64,000 nucleotides of DNA from Amoebidium appalachense (taxonomy: Eukaryota; Ichthyosporea): assembly GCA_963693365.1 (NCBI GenBank), contig CAVNZM010000006.1:1302001-1366000 (forward strand), in the 5' to 3' direction. The position numbers and the translations under genes were made by a program. Below the pieces are notes generated by a model, which was not told the DNA's origin, ran no database searches, and saw only the letters and a program-made list of their open reading frames with translations. Below are positions 22,627-36,444 of this stretch, piece after piece (position 1 is the stretch's first letter; every line of letters begins with the position of its first letter).

Positions 22627-22998
22627 TGTGTGGACGTATGTGTGTGATATGGTATGTGTATGTGCAATAACAGTGTGTGTGTGTAAGTGGTGTAACTGTG
22701 GGCATGAGTGTGTCACTTTGGAGTCAGTGGCCACGCAAAATACCCGTGAGCGTGTGTGCTTGACTGTGCCTGCTGCCGGCACTTTGCCAGTGTGTGTGCG
22801 CGAGTGCGCGAAATTTGTGTGTGTGAGTGTGTGTGTTTTATGCTCATTATGGGCGTGTCTGCTGTGCATATGTGTGCAAAAGTGTGCGTGCATGCTGTTG
22901 TGGTTGTGTGTACGTGTAGGTGCCACATGTGTGTGGTGGTGTGCGTATGTGTTTGGAGCTTGTGTGTGTTTGAGTTTGTGGTGCATATGGCTTCACAT

Positions 22999-23152
<154 letters not shown>

Positions 23153-23434
23153 CGCGCGTGCGTGCGCGCGTGTGTGCGTGTGTTTGTGTGTGTGTGTGTG
23201 TATCCGTGTGCACGTGTTGTGTGAGCTGGAAGATGTATGTGTGATTGTGTGCATGCGTGCATACATGCGACGTGTGTCCATTCCTCAGCTTGCTTGTGCT
23301 TCGGACTCCCTACTATCTCTCTCCTGGCAGGCTATTTATTAGTCTGGGTGTGAATGTGACGTGTGCCACTGTGTCTAACACGTACTGACGTGTTGCCGCA
23401 CGTGCGACGTTTTAACATCTACTCAGGCGGCTTT

Positions 23435-23473
<39 letters not shown>

Positions 23474-23581
23474 AGACACCGCCTCAGTAGGTGGTAGCCA
23501 CTGTGTATGGAGTTTGCGAATATATCTGCGTATGTTTCGGGTCTGTGTGTCAACATTTGTGTGTGCACCTGTGTACATGAG

Positions 23582-23615
<34 letters not shown>

Positions 23616-23837
23616 TTCCCCCGGTGTTAAAATTTGGAAACGTGTGTGACAGAGCTACAGGCCACAGTGTGTGGTAGGCACATGACATTAGATAGGATGG
23701 GTTGGATGTTGCTCCCTGGACGTGAAAGTTGGTCTGGGCGGGAGGAAGCTAACATGGGTATGTATACTTTAGTGCCCTCCAGTCCAAGTCCTACAACACA
23801 GTAGCTTTTTGATTGGCTTATTGGAGCTCGCCTGGGA

Positions 23838-23873
23838 GCACGGCCATCTAGAAACACCTCTAGATGGCCGTGC
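23838..23873. repeat. Perfect 15-bp inverted repeat with 6-base loop
   Basis: Arms gcacggccatctaga (23838-23852) and its exact complement (23859-23873) surround the loop aacacc. The structure is itself framed by the direct repeat cctgggag (23831-23838 and 23873-23880). Nothing coding is recognised nearby. Confidence 0.9.
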
Positions 23874-23889
23874 CTGGGAGAAAGGTGTA

Positions 23890-24583
23890 GTGGAAATTTT
23901 TGGAATCCTGTCTCGCCGGCCAACACGTGCTCCTCGTCAAGGTTACTTTGGCGCATGCCATCTGACTCAGCTGAGGCAGCCGGACAATCCTTCATGTGCG
24001 ATGTGAGGCTCTGCGAGCCACGCGATTGGTGCACCTAAATCGATTGAATAGCACGAAAGTTTGAATCTTAGATTAACCAATCAAAAGACCATCTGGCACC
24101 AATAAGCAAATCAGAATTATTCTTGGCACACTTTCGAAATTCTACCTGTAAATACAATTCAACAATCTGTTTTCAAGTCAACATTGTACAACCGTCAACC
24201 AGCCTAAACTACTGTAGGGAGCTGAAGACACAGTCGTTCTTTATATTAGTCATTGCTGATTCAAGACTTGTCGTGTTGCAGCTACAACATTAGAAGATTT
24301 CAGCCCCAGGGCAGGCGTAGGCTTATTGTAGTGAGAGCCGCCAAGATAAATGGTATTTGATGTTTACTGTTTGCCACACCCAATTCATTTGCAGACTCCG
24401 TACTCTCAGTTGACATTATAACCTTTAACATCAATTCAGAAAAGTTATAGCCTCTACAGCCTGAAAAACATATCTTCTCCTATCGAAAACGTTAAGAAAC
24501 GCCTGAAGAAAACACGTTATTCCGCCAATGCTCTTCACCAACGTAGGTAGGAGCACGGGTGTCGTGTTACAGTAGGTACGAGG
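23890..24583 (+). promoter_or_regulatory. Upstream region of the EGF/SdrD-like gene
   Basis: It has ordinary base composition without the G/C homopolymers seen elsewhere. Several CCAAT-box cores lie between 24020 and 24110 (gattggtgc, aaccaatc, accaataag). No clear TATA box sits at a fixed distance from the ATG at 24584. The promoter assignment is by position only. Confidence 0.35.
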
Positions 24584-27330
24584 ATGAAGCTCACATTTTG
24601 GCCATGGGCTTCATTGTTGTGCACTTCCCTAGTTCATGCCAACACAATAAGCATACCAGTTCCTTCTCCTCCGCTTTTTTTACAATGGCCTTTCACACCA
24701 TTTGGTGTTGCTCCTGCTCCTAAACCAGCTGCCCCTTTTACAACCTCTAAAGTCAACGAGCCAAGTGTTGCATTGACAACAACAACCCTAACGAAAACAG
24801 TATCACCAACAACGAGCAGCACAACCGAATTACAACAGACAACCACAACAACAACCACAACAACCACCACAACCATCACTGCCACACAAACACGGTCTCC
24901 TTCATTTACGCCATTTGAGGTACTGCCTTCATCCACCAAAGCGTCCACTCCAACACAAACTGCACAACCTACAGTGAACGTTCAGACAGATGCCCTTACG
25001 AGTAACACAATAGTGCCGTGCCCAAACAGACCTGGGTACCGCGTGCTTGGGCGGAGGTGTGTGGATTTGGACGAGTGTACAACGGGGTTGCACGTTTGCG
25101 GCTTTGTTTCGTGTGAAAACACAGTGGGAAGCTACCAATGCCGATGTGACGCGGGTGCAACGTGGGATGGATTAGAGTGTGTTCCCACCCCACAACCTGT
25201 ACAGCAAGGTGAGTGTTGGGTGTTACTATTAGCACTTGTGTGGTTGTGCTCTCTATATGAACTAGTCGAGCCGAAAAACACCCCATTGGGTCAGCATAGT
25301 TGGCCTGAGTTACATACATCCCCCCCCCCCCCCCCCCCCAAAAAAAAAAAAAAAAAAAAAAAAAAGGAGGGGGGGGAAGGGGGGGGGGGGGGGAGGGGGG
25401 AGGAGGAGGAGGAGGAAAGAAGAGAAGAAGAAGTGGAAGAAGAGAAGAAGAAAGGGGAAACTACGTCGTCGACCACCCAACCTATCCTCCGTTCCTCGGA
25501 TGGTGCCATATTAGTCGCTCTCTCCTCACATTGCGGCATAGGTTAATGCCCTTTCTCAAACTCTCAAGCTGCCTGAGTGATACGCCTGATCTGGGACCGC
25601 ACACAACACACATAGTTTAACCCTTTAATCCGGCCCCCGCAGATATCACCGTATCCCCCAGTGCGGCTGCCTCTCCCATCTGCAATGTTGGATTTTCATT
25701 GGCTCCTACCGGCACCGGGTGTGTTGACATTGACGAGTGCATGCAGTTGCCATGTGCTCCTGCTGCCACGTGCACAAACACACGCGGAAGTTTCCAGTGT
25801 GTGTGCAATAGCGGGGACACGGAAAACGGCATCACATGCACACCGGTCACACTCACTACCTGTGCAAGGGGATTTAAGCGAAACGCAGCGGGGACGTGTG
25901 TGGATGTGAACGAATGTCAGGAGGGAACACACATATGCGGCACCCTGAGTTCATGCGTCAATTCACGGGGCTCCTTTCAGTGTGTTTCTACCAGTGACCC
26001 TCTGGGTTTTGCTGCCGAACCATCCTCTGTAAGTTCCACGGTTGCAGCAACCAGTATAGTAAGTCCGCCCATCACCCGTTTTCGTACCACCACAATAACA
26101 GCACCCGCTATGACAACAATAGTTCGGCGCCCGGCAACCACCACCACCACAGCACCAGCACAGACCACACCCATCACCGTTCTAGGGCGCGGAAGCGGGC
26201 TCATAGCTGGTGATGTGTTTTTGGATCACGACGGAAACCGGATTTTCGACGAAGGAGAGAGTCTTTCGAACGTGCTGGTGGTGCTTTTTGATGGCGAAGG
26301 AAACACAATCGCCCGTGCTGCTACAAGCACCAGTGGGAATTATGTTTTCGAGAGGCTGCCTGCCGGTCAGTATTTGGTGAAAGTGGAGTCGTATCCGGCA
26401 AATACACAACCGTCAACAGAGCAAGATGGGGTGTTGGATGGAAAGGCTGTGGTGCAGATCAAGGAGGGGGAGAGGGTGGTCGGAGTGGACTTTGGGTTTC
26501 AAGCCAACAAGTTGAAGGATGCAAAGGGTGAGTGATGGTTCTTTATGTGATGCATGCGAAAAAGTAGCGAGGTGGTGGTGGTAGTGGTGGTGGCGGCGGC
26601 GGTGTGGGGGCGGTGTGTGTGTGGGGGGGGGAGGGGGAGGGGGGAGGGAGGAGGGGGGGGGGAGGGGGAGGGGAAGAGGGGGAGGGGAAGAGTGAGGAGG
26701 GAGGGGGGGGCAAAGAGGGGGGTGTGGTATGGTCGGGATGGAGAAAAGAGTAGGTGGATGGTAGCGGTGGGTTGTGAACAGTGGTGGTTGTGGTGGTATA
26801 TGTAGTGGTGATGGTGGTGGTGGAGAAGGGGGGAGGGGGGTGGGGGCGGGGAGGAGGGAGCATGAGGTTGGCCAAAAAGGCCATGGGACTATGATGGTCA
26901 AGGAGGGGAAAAGGGGAGGGTTAGGTGTGGGAAGTGGGTGGAGTGCACGTGGATGGGGCCACGCGGAATTCTCTGGTATATAATTTTCGAATCTCTGCTG
27001 ATTGTTCTTTTTTGTGATGCCGCAGGCTTGATTGCCGGGAGCGTGTTTCTCGATCGGGACAACAACGGTATGAATGACGAGGGGGAAGGGTTGGCTCGGC
27101 TCATTGTAAGGTTGAAGGATCAAGCAGGCAATATTGCAAGTGTCGTACGCACAGACACGTCAGGAAACTATGTTTTTAGCGCGGTAAATCCCGGGAGTTA
27201 TGTTGTGAATGCTCCAATCACACACAGGGGGAGACCAATAAGGGTGAACGCAGAGAAAAACAAAAAAGTGGGAGTAGAAGTGACTGTAGCACCTGCACAA
27301 CATATTTTGGGACTGGATTTCGGATATTGA
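24584..27330 (+). CDS. Secreted protein with Thr-rich stalk, three EGF-like domains and two SdrD/Cna_B-like domains
   Basis: Exons 24584-25208, 25643-26527 and 27026-27330 join in frame (604 residues). The start is followed by a signal peptide (hydrophobic core WPWASLLCTSLVHA), then a Ser/Thr/Pro-rich segment with a long Thr run (residues about 60-140), likely O-glycosylated. Calcium-binding EGF signatures follow: DLDEC at about 161, DIDEC at about 237 and DVNEC shortly after, each with six-Cys spacing and an aromatic GSYQC/GSFQC. After a second Thr-rich linker come two repeats starting GLIAGDVFLDHDGNRIFDEGE and GLIAGSVFLDRDN, each with SGNYVF; this is the prealbumin-like SdrD B/Cna_B fold. 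Each ends in a DFGF/DFGY strand. No membrane anchor or sorting motif is visible, so secretion into a matrix or wall is the best guess. The second repeat has its own exon, which suggests exon duplication. Confidence 0.88.
25320..25455. repeat. C-run, A-run and purine-rich low-complexity tract in intron 1
   Basis: About 19 C, then about 26 A, then G runs and (GGA/GAA)n within the first intron of the EGF/SdrD-like gene. Open frames extending exon 1 into it encode Lys/Gly/Glu runs and are not real. Confidence 0.9.
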
Positions 27331-29159
27331 ACTTATTACAAGGGGATCATGTGACATATTGATGTAAAGGTCGGGGGGAGGGGGAGAAGGGGGAAGCCGT
27401 GGGGAGGGGGGTTTGGGGGGATCGGGGAGAGGGGGGGGGGGGGGGGGCACATCATGTTAACATTATTTCCTCATTTTCCTTCAACTTTTATGTAATTTCA
27501 TTGTTCGGCTGGTGTATCCAGCTCCTAAATCGTGTGCACCCATTCATAATCCATGTTTTCATTGAGTCCTAAAACAAGTGTTTTATTTTTAAGTTATTTG
27601 CTGATAAATATCAAAGCTTGTACTAATATTTTGCCAGCATCCCTGGGTGTCCCAGGTCAATAATGGCACTGGCTGCCAACCTCGGAAACATAATTGAACC
27701 CCGGACTGTGTCTGTGACACGTCTGCAAACGGTAAGGCCTTTTGCAATTGTGCTGCCAACCTAGTGGGGAAAAAAAGCGGTTGTGGATCCTTCCCCCCCC
27801 CCCCCCCCCCCCCCATCCCTTCCACGTTACTCTCATCCCCAAACTCATTCCCCTCCAAGCCCCCCTCCCCCCCCCCCCTCTGCCCCCCCCCCCCCCCCCC
27901 CCCCCCCTCCCCCCCCCCCCCCCCCCCCCCCCCCCCCGCACGCCCTCCCCTCTCCAGCCCCTCCCCCCCCTCCCCCCCTTAAGCCCCCACACACCCCAAC
28001 CCTCTTTAACTCCATGCATGGACCCCACACCCACCTATCCATGCATATGTACCTACACACCCACGCACACACGTGTATACACGTATTTGGCACCTTACGA
28101 CGCAAGGGCACTACACTTCAATAGCTTCCCACTTTCCCAAATGACCGCACGCAGACTTGAACTACAACAGCACAAAATAATTGACACACAGGCCACCACT
28201 TTCCCAGCCACACACACACCATGGCCAGTAGGCAAGTGTAGGCAACGCAGGAGAGACTACTGTAACGGTGGCGCCGGGGCTAGCCTTGGCACAACAACAT
28301 AAGCATCGGGTGAAGTGGCTGCAACATTGCCAACCTTTAAGCTGCGCAAAATTCAGGGGAGCAGACAACGGGGTAGCAGGATCCTCCGGGGGGGTTGGGG
28401 CCTCCGTGGGGGGGGGGGGGGGGGGGGGGGCTGTAGAGCGAAACATCTGCAGGGCACGGTTACGTATACCCACAATATGGACGTCATGTGGAGTGGGAGC
28501 TGACGAACTTATAGCTGGATATCTTCTAAGAATGAGTGCGATCAATATTTACTTCCTACTGAGCGTGTGCGTACGCGTCCTGGATAAGCATCACACGTAC
28601 ATGTACGGTGCTGTTTCGTCTGTTGCATCAGGAAATAGTCAGCAAACCGCCCGTCTGATACAAGTGTTGGGAGCTTTTTTTTTATCTCGATTTATTATCC
28701 CGCCCAAAATGCCATCCGGACCATCCAGGATCGAGTTAGTACTAACTATCTGAATTTCGATGGACAGTGAGCTATCTCAAGTCCCAAACTATCCGTAGGG
28801 ACCACTGCATCATATAATCATGCAGATGGATTGCTATCTATCTATTCTCGGCTACACAAACAAGTTGGTCACAAACACACAATGTGCGGTTGTATATTCC
28901 ATTATCATAGAATTATAGCGGGGGTTTACGGCCTTATTAGCCACGCTTAGGGATCATGAAGAAACACCGCCTTGCAGGCGTTCACTTTTTCTAACTGTCT
29001 TAAGATTATTTATCTAAATTCGGTGTCTATACATATCCCATTCTGCCGTATATTTTCCTCATGAGTTCTTAATCTTTACACCAACCCCATATCCACACAT
29101 AATAGCATACTCCAATAACGTACTATTACCAACTACCAGAAATACCAGGAAAAAAAGAC
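27331..29159. other. Intergenic spacer between convergent genes
   Basis: It contains long C runs (27793-27815, 27865-27937) and a G run (28409-28430). It should hold the two 3' UTRs, because the EGF/SdrD-like gene ends at 27330 and the minus-strand GTPase ends at 29160. No exon-like segment with family similarity was found. Confidence 0.6.
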
Positions 29160-30060
29160 CTAACCCAACCACAATGCAAGTATGTACCCATACACGCCCC
29201 AATGCCCATTTACTTTCCACTGAGGCTCAAACTCGGTCAAATCACGCTCCCACAACACAGTCGCCTCTTTTCGCTGTCTCTTTGCTTGTTGTGGTCCACC
29301 AACCCCATCGCCCTTCCGTTTTGTCCTGTTCGCAGCATCCTTGGCTTGTTGGAGTAGCCGCTGTAAAAACTCCTGGGGGTCCTCCTTTATGTATGAAGCT
29401 GTGTATGCGTAAAATTGTTGTGGCGCTGGTGCGTTTTGGAGTGCTGACGGTGCGAGGGGGGCGGGTTTGTTAACACGTGCGGGTGCGGGAATTTTGCTTC
29501 TTCTTTCACTAGCGCGGGTGTCGGGTGTTGGGTAGAGGTGTTGTTCATTGCTGATTGAATCTGGGTCAGGCTAACCATATCGTTTTCACGTGATTGCTGT
29601 GAATCGGTCTGTGATGAAGAGTCCGAACTTGCGGAAGAAGGGTTGGCGATGGTTGGTTGGGGTTGGGACGGGGTGGTGGCGGGTGGAAGGGCCAAAGGCG
29701 CGGGAGCTGGTACCGGTAGGGCGTGGGGCAGTGGGATATTGCCGTTGTTTGTGCTCTCTCCTTCCTCGTTTTCTTCACCCTCGTTATCTTCTCCATCCTC
29801 GCTCCCTTCTTCCCACTCACTATCTTCATCCTCGTTCTCTTCACTGCCACTGCTTCTCTCCCCGCTTGTGTCTCTAGTCGTCTCCTGTCCCTTGTTCCCC
29901 ACCAGGTCTTGTGGGAGGCAAAGTCCCGGTGCCGGAGGGGTGGAGGGGGGTTGGTCTTCCTGTTGAGTGCTGGCCCCCAGCCCAGACAAGTCGATGCGTT
30001 GTTCAAGCGCACTGAAGTCCTCGGGCTCTTCCGCTGTACAAATAGGGGGGAGGTGGGTCG

Positions 30061-30116
<56 letters not shown>

Positions 30117-30214
30117 TTAGAGGGGGGGGGGGGGTGAGGGAGAGGGTTGGTTGGATAAGCAAGGGAAAACAGGAAAGCAAATACGCTAATCAGATGCCTG
30201 GGGGATGGGAGGGG

Positions 30215-30246
<32 letters not shown>

Positions 30247-30450
30247 ATATATATGGCAAATTCAAACCCGTTTTTTGAGGGCATACATGGTTTGAAACGT
30301 TTTAGCCTGCACAGCAAAGCTGTTAATTGAGTTCGGGTAAGTCCACACATGGATGGGCCAGGACCGAGAGGGTTATAAGGGTAAGTGGTGGCAGTGTTGT
30401 GTCTGTGTGTGCGTCTTCGGAAGAGAGGCCGGCAAGCGGGGGTGGCGTGT

Positions 30451-30510
<60 letters not shown>

Positions 30511-31246
30511 GGAGGGGGGGGGAAAGGAGCCTCACTACTATCAACTCACAAAAATGCTGAATCTTCCAACCGTCTTCTACCCCCCTAAGCAACCGTCCCG
30601 ACCACATACACACAAAACACCCACTTCCCACCCTACCCCTTCCCCTCTGCTCTCAAAACAACACACAAACACATGACCCCATCCACCACACATCCCTTTG
30701 AGACACACAATCAGGGGAGGGATACCCACCCAGAGCAGTGGCCAGGGCCCTGTAAGCAGGCACGAGGATTTGAGCCAACTCTGCGACGATAGGAACCATG
30801 TCTGTCCTAGTGGCTGCAGGCACACCGGAGGACTTCGACCTGACCAGGGTGTGCAGGGTGCCCCGTAGGTGTTCCAGCACACTGCTGAGCAGTCGGCTTT
30901 CGGTCGGTCGGCACCATCTGCTGAAGCAATAAGAGCTCCTTCTGTGTGCGTGCAGAAGCGGTTAGCATGCTGTTTGCTTTGCTTTTATACGTCCCCTCCT
31001 CTCCCGTAGCACACAATCAAAAAAAAAACAAAGGCCTGCCCACATACAAGCTCAAGTACAATATTCACCATGGATATGCACACAGGGTAGCCCACCTTCC
31101 CCCTTCTCCCTCGGCGCCCCAACCAACCCCCCCCGGCCACCGATGGGTTGAACAAAACAGAAATCACAGACATGCATATCTCACACCACATCCATACATG
31201 GTTCTACAGACGATCAGCAATTACACACTGAGAAAAAACAAAGCTC

Positions 31247-31277
<31 letters not shown>

Positions 31278-32153
31278 TACACACACGCACAATCACACAC
31301 CCAACGACCCCCCCCCCCCCCCCCCCCCCCCCCCCGCCGCCCCTTTCATACACACACATGTACACCCACCCACCCAACTACACACACAGAGAGACATGCA
31401 CATCCACACACCTGGAGGCCGTTAGTTGCATCGGCACACATGTAGCCATTGTGCCTGTCCATGTGGTTGGCCATCACCATCTTGCGTCTCTCGTGGCTGC
31501 CTGTGCCGCACTCACGGTAGGCTACATCATAGCCCGGCACCATGCCCTCCTTGACCTAGTGTGCAGGTACAGGTCAATATATCATAATATGTTCTATCAT
31601 GTATGCACGTGTTAGCAGTTACCCTGTCAATACTTCTAACTTTTCACCGAGAAACGTCTCTGTCCTTGATGAGGCGCAAAGAAGTGATATTGCTTGAATA
31701 GGATTCCATTTATAGCTGCAAGATGGACCAACAAGCAGAGCCCCATGATGGGCCTATGCAATGGTACAGGCTTAGGGTAGCCCATGAATTCCGGTGCCAT
31801 TGCACTGTAATGAGACCCATGTGCACATTGTTGCATGCAGATTGCATGTGAAGATACTCAACGTCACCCAAAACACCCGCCACTACAGCCTCGCCACCTG
31901 CACATGCTCCATGCTGCTTCATCCCCCCCCCCCCCCCCCCCCCCCCCCTTCCCCTCCCCTCCCCCCCAAAACCACCCACCCACCCACCCACCCACCCATT
32001 CACACACACACACACACACACACCTTCTCTGTGATAATGCGGCTGATGTCCTTCTGGTGCTGCTGCAGTTGCTGGCACAGGCCATCCACCTTGCCCTGCA
32101 CTAGCCACAGCACGTGCTGCTTGGCAACACCCCCTGCATCCTCCCGTCAAAAC

Positions 32154-32243
<90 letters not shown>

Positions 32244-32725
32244 CGTAAGAAGCATAAACGGCCTGTAGACACGTGCTGTTTCCTTACGCCCCAAACAATT
32301 GATGAGTGTGCATATGATGAGAGTGCATATGCAACAGGCTTGCCATGGCGTTGAGGGGAGAGAGTGGATGGATTTTGGGTAAAGCAGTGGATTTGGTTGG
32401 GGCTTTACATGCGTGTATGTGCACATTCCTTTTCCATTTTCCCTTCTTCTTTCTTTCGTTTTCCTTCTTTTATTCGGTTTTCTTTTTTGTGTGCACGTGT
32501 GAATTTGTGAGGGGAGGGGAGCGGAGGGAGGGAGTGGGAGATGGGATTTTGGGGAATGTGGACATACCGATGTTGTGAACGTTGTCTGAGGGAATGCCGA
32601 TGGCGGCATATGCTGTGGCCAGGGAGGTGAGCATGGCCTGCAGGTGGGTGGAATAGTCCCCTAGGAGCGTCCGGAGCTGCTTGGGCAGGTCGGCTGAGAA
32701 GAACCGCTGCCACTCAGTCGCAAGG

Positions 32726-32776
<51 letters not shown>

Positions 32777-33441
32777 TGTGAGAGTGAGTGCGTGAGTGTG
32801 TTTTGGTTAGTGTTAAGGCATTGAGATTAAGGCAGAAAAGCGTGGTCGGGGGCGGGAAGGAGAGAGAGGGGGGAGGGGGGGAGAGAAAGAGAGAGAGAGA
32901 GAGCAAGAGAAAGAGAAGGGAGGGGGGGGGGGGGGGGGGGGGGGGCAGCGGGATGAAAAAGATGGGAGAAGAAAAGTAGGAGGAACGGAGGGGGGGAGAG
33001 AGGGGAGAGAAGGGGGACACCATTAGTCCTGAGTAGCAGATCCACATATTTCACTTTCATGTAAATCTTACTCCCCCCCCCCCCCCCCCCCCCCATCCCC
33101 TGACACACATACACATACACACACATACACACATACACACACACACACACACACCTGCGGTAGACGGGCTCAGCCAGCTGCTCGTTCCACTCGTAGTGCC
33201 TGAACACACCGTTCCTGCGTGTTGTGGCCCTGTAGGTGCACCAGTGCATGCCCTTGCTCACACCGCCGTAGCTGCGGTTGCTGTAGGTGGCCCCCCACCC
33301 AGACACCGTGCGTGGCCCCTCGTCACAGGCATCGGCCTCTCCCTGCAAATGAAATTGTTGCTCCTGTTGGTACCGGGCATTCATCCCTCCCACTTACTAA
33401 TAATACTGGTCCCCCCCAATCGACCTCCCCCCCCCCCCTCT

Positions 33442-33487
<46 letters not shown>

Positions 33488-33876
33488 AAAAAACCAAACA
33501 AAACCAAACCAAACATCCAAGCAGATAGAGAAACCAATTGCTAAGAAGTATCATCTTGCTTCCCCTAGGTATACCCTCCCCCCCCCCCCCCCCCCCCCCC
33601 TCCCCTCCCCTCCCCACCTCCCAACCCTCCCTAATGCTACATATCGTCTTGCTTGCCCTTTCTTTCCCCTCACTCAATGCCCACCTGAGCCATTTTGTTG
33701 ACTATTCCGTCGTTGATGGCTGATGCCACGGTGGCCTCGAGGTCATCGTGGCATTTCTTGATGTTGGCCTCAAACTTGGCTAGCTCCTTCTCAAGCAGCT
33801 CTGATTGGTGTGTGTGTGTGTTGGGGGGGGGGGGGAGGGGGGGAGGGGGTTGGTCAGGGTGCGTGTGTGTGTGCGT

Positions 33877-33933
<57 letters not shown>

Positions 33934-34247
33934 GGCAAGAGGAGGGAAAGCAAAACAGCACAGTCAGCTAGATGTGTAGGCAGCCTACACATGATGAAGT
34001 TGCAGAAGAGTGAGGCCTGGGCACGTGGTTAGCAGGTCACAGCAACCTCCAAACCCGTAAGCCCAACCAACCTCATAATTGTCTGTTTGCATCTCCCCGT
34101 CCCAGACCCCCCCCCCCCCCCCCCCTTTCCCTCCCAACCCCACCCTTTCCTACTACTTTGCCTTCATAGGAGTCCGGACTAAGAAACACGACTCAAGGGT
34201 TTCAAGGCCTGTCAAGATCAGACAGGAGAGGGGGAAGGGTGGAGGGC

Positions 34248-34278
<31 letters not shown>

Positions 34279-34723
34279 TGGGTGGTGAAATTAGAGCAAA
34301 ACAATGAAGGTGGGTATAGAGAGGGGAAGGAGGGGGACGGGTGGGGGGTGGGTGCGGGGGGGGGGGGGGGGGGGGAAGACGGGGAGTACGCATAAACGCC
34401 TGCCTCTGATGTCATGTATGGTGCCCGCGTGCACGCTGTGCAGGCGGAAGGGGGAAGCAGGGTGGGAGGAGTGGGGGGGAGAGGAGGAGGAAGAAAAAAA
34501 GGAAATAACAAGGAGAAGTATGGCACATACGGTCAGCCAGTGCTGTGTTGCATGGGGCAGATGAAGGGGAGGCCAGCAGGGCATGGATGGACCTCAGGCG
34601 CTGCAGCTGGTCGGCAAGACACTTCAGCACGTGAGAGGTCTGTCGCTGACGGGCGGTAGAAACCACCCAGTCTTGAAGTTGCGGTATCTCAGTGCCGTTG
34701 GTGTCCTGGAACACAAGGGGCGG

Positions 34724-34794
<71 letters not shown>

Positions 34795-35078
34795 TGTTAG
34801 TTACAGCACGAGATCAGAGCAAATGTTTCACATCAGGCGTTTAATGCTGTAGGAAAAAGAGATGTACATGCACCTAGCCCCCCGGCCAGTTGTATCAGGT
34901 ATTTCCACATCCGATGCATGCTCACATATCGGTAACATCGATGTTTGGGTTCTCGGCTTGATTCCTCGATTCGTTCCGCTGATCCCCCCCCCCCCCCCCC
35001 CCCGGGGGCTGTCAACCCAACCCCTCCTGGCCTGACAGACACCCAATCCTACAGGTACACACAAACACACACACACAC

Positions 35079-35117
<39 letters not shown>

Positions 35118-35857
35118 AACACAAAGGCCCTCCACTCACCCGTCCAGTGTGCGCAGACCCCACAACTTCTGATAGTCCACAGCAGACACCGTAAACACAG
35201 GCAGTTGGAACGTGGCTTCAAGCCCAGCACGTGACTTCCTTGCCTCACCCGCACTCAGTCCCATCTCATTGATTCCCTCGTAGAAGTCATCCAGAATTCT
35301 TTTCTTTGTGTATTAGTTTCTTGCAAGTGCGCACTGCTCCTTTGTTGCCGTGTCGGCATGTTGAGGTTGTCAACTATCTCGCTGCGCACCAGCACGTCTG
35401 TCGGGGAGGCAATGAACACTAGTCTGGCATAGTGCCCGTCCATCAGCAGCTGCCGACGGAATGACTCTCCAAGCATGTCCTTGGCCGTCTGCAGACACAG
35501 TCGTGCGGTCAGCATTTTAATGTATCAGCGATACCTGGTCTACACATATACTGGCCCCAAATGGGTACATTTATATGCATTCATACATGCAAACATACAA
35601 ACACACACACACACACACATCACTTATACCTCCCCTCTCCGGCCGATATAGAATGTGCTGTTCACCAGGTAATCACAAAGGGGGTCTGTGAAGCAGGAAT
35701 TAGACCAACTAAGCACCGATCCTTGTTCCATCACTTGTTGCCGCACTACGCCACATTGCACACCTACACACAGATACACCCATATACCTCCCCCCCTCCC
35801 CCCCCGCCTTTCTGCGCCCCCCAAACACACACCCAACCCCATACCAACGTACAGCCC

Positions 35858-35890
<33 letters not shown>

Positions 35891-36379
35891 CCCCGCCCCT
35901 CCCCCTCTTCCTCCCTCGTCCAACGTTTTCTAAACACCCCCCCGTCAGCACACAAACGAGAGACATCCACCTACGCCAAACCCACCTTGCCAATGACAGC
36001 ACGGCGCACATTTGAGACTATCCAGATGGAGTCCGCCTGCTTGAAGTAGTCCTTGACCACCTTGTCACGTGCCGAGTTGTCGTCTCTCACCCCTGGGGCA
36101 TCCACAAGCACCGCACCGCCCTTCAGGATATCAAACGCCTCCTCGATGCCCACCTTCTTGACTACCGGCCAGAACGCAATGGCGTCAGAGTCGTTGGGTG
36201 AGTCCACATACTTTTCAACCTGCAGAGACGGGCAGGCGGAGGGGGGGGGGGGGGGGGGGTTTGTTAGACAAATCACAAGCAGAAATGTTATGCACCGTCT
36301 CCCTTTCCACCTCCTGCTATCTCCTGTGCATCCTCTCTGCCGCAGTCGTCCCACTTCTCACATGTGGCCATTTCAGGCT

Positions 36380-36444
<65 letters not shown>

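Noticed and set aside
23627-24034. 135-codon minus-strand frame
   Set aside because: No recognisable domain, and it covers the perfect hairpin; chance frame more likely.
35632-35687. Constitutive GTPase exon
   Set aside because: It would put a stop codon in the frame, while the flanking exons join directly in the family order.
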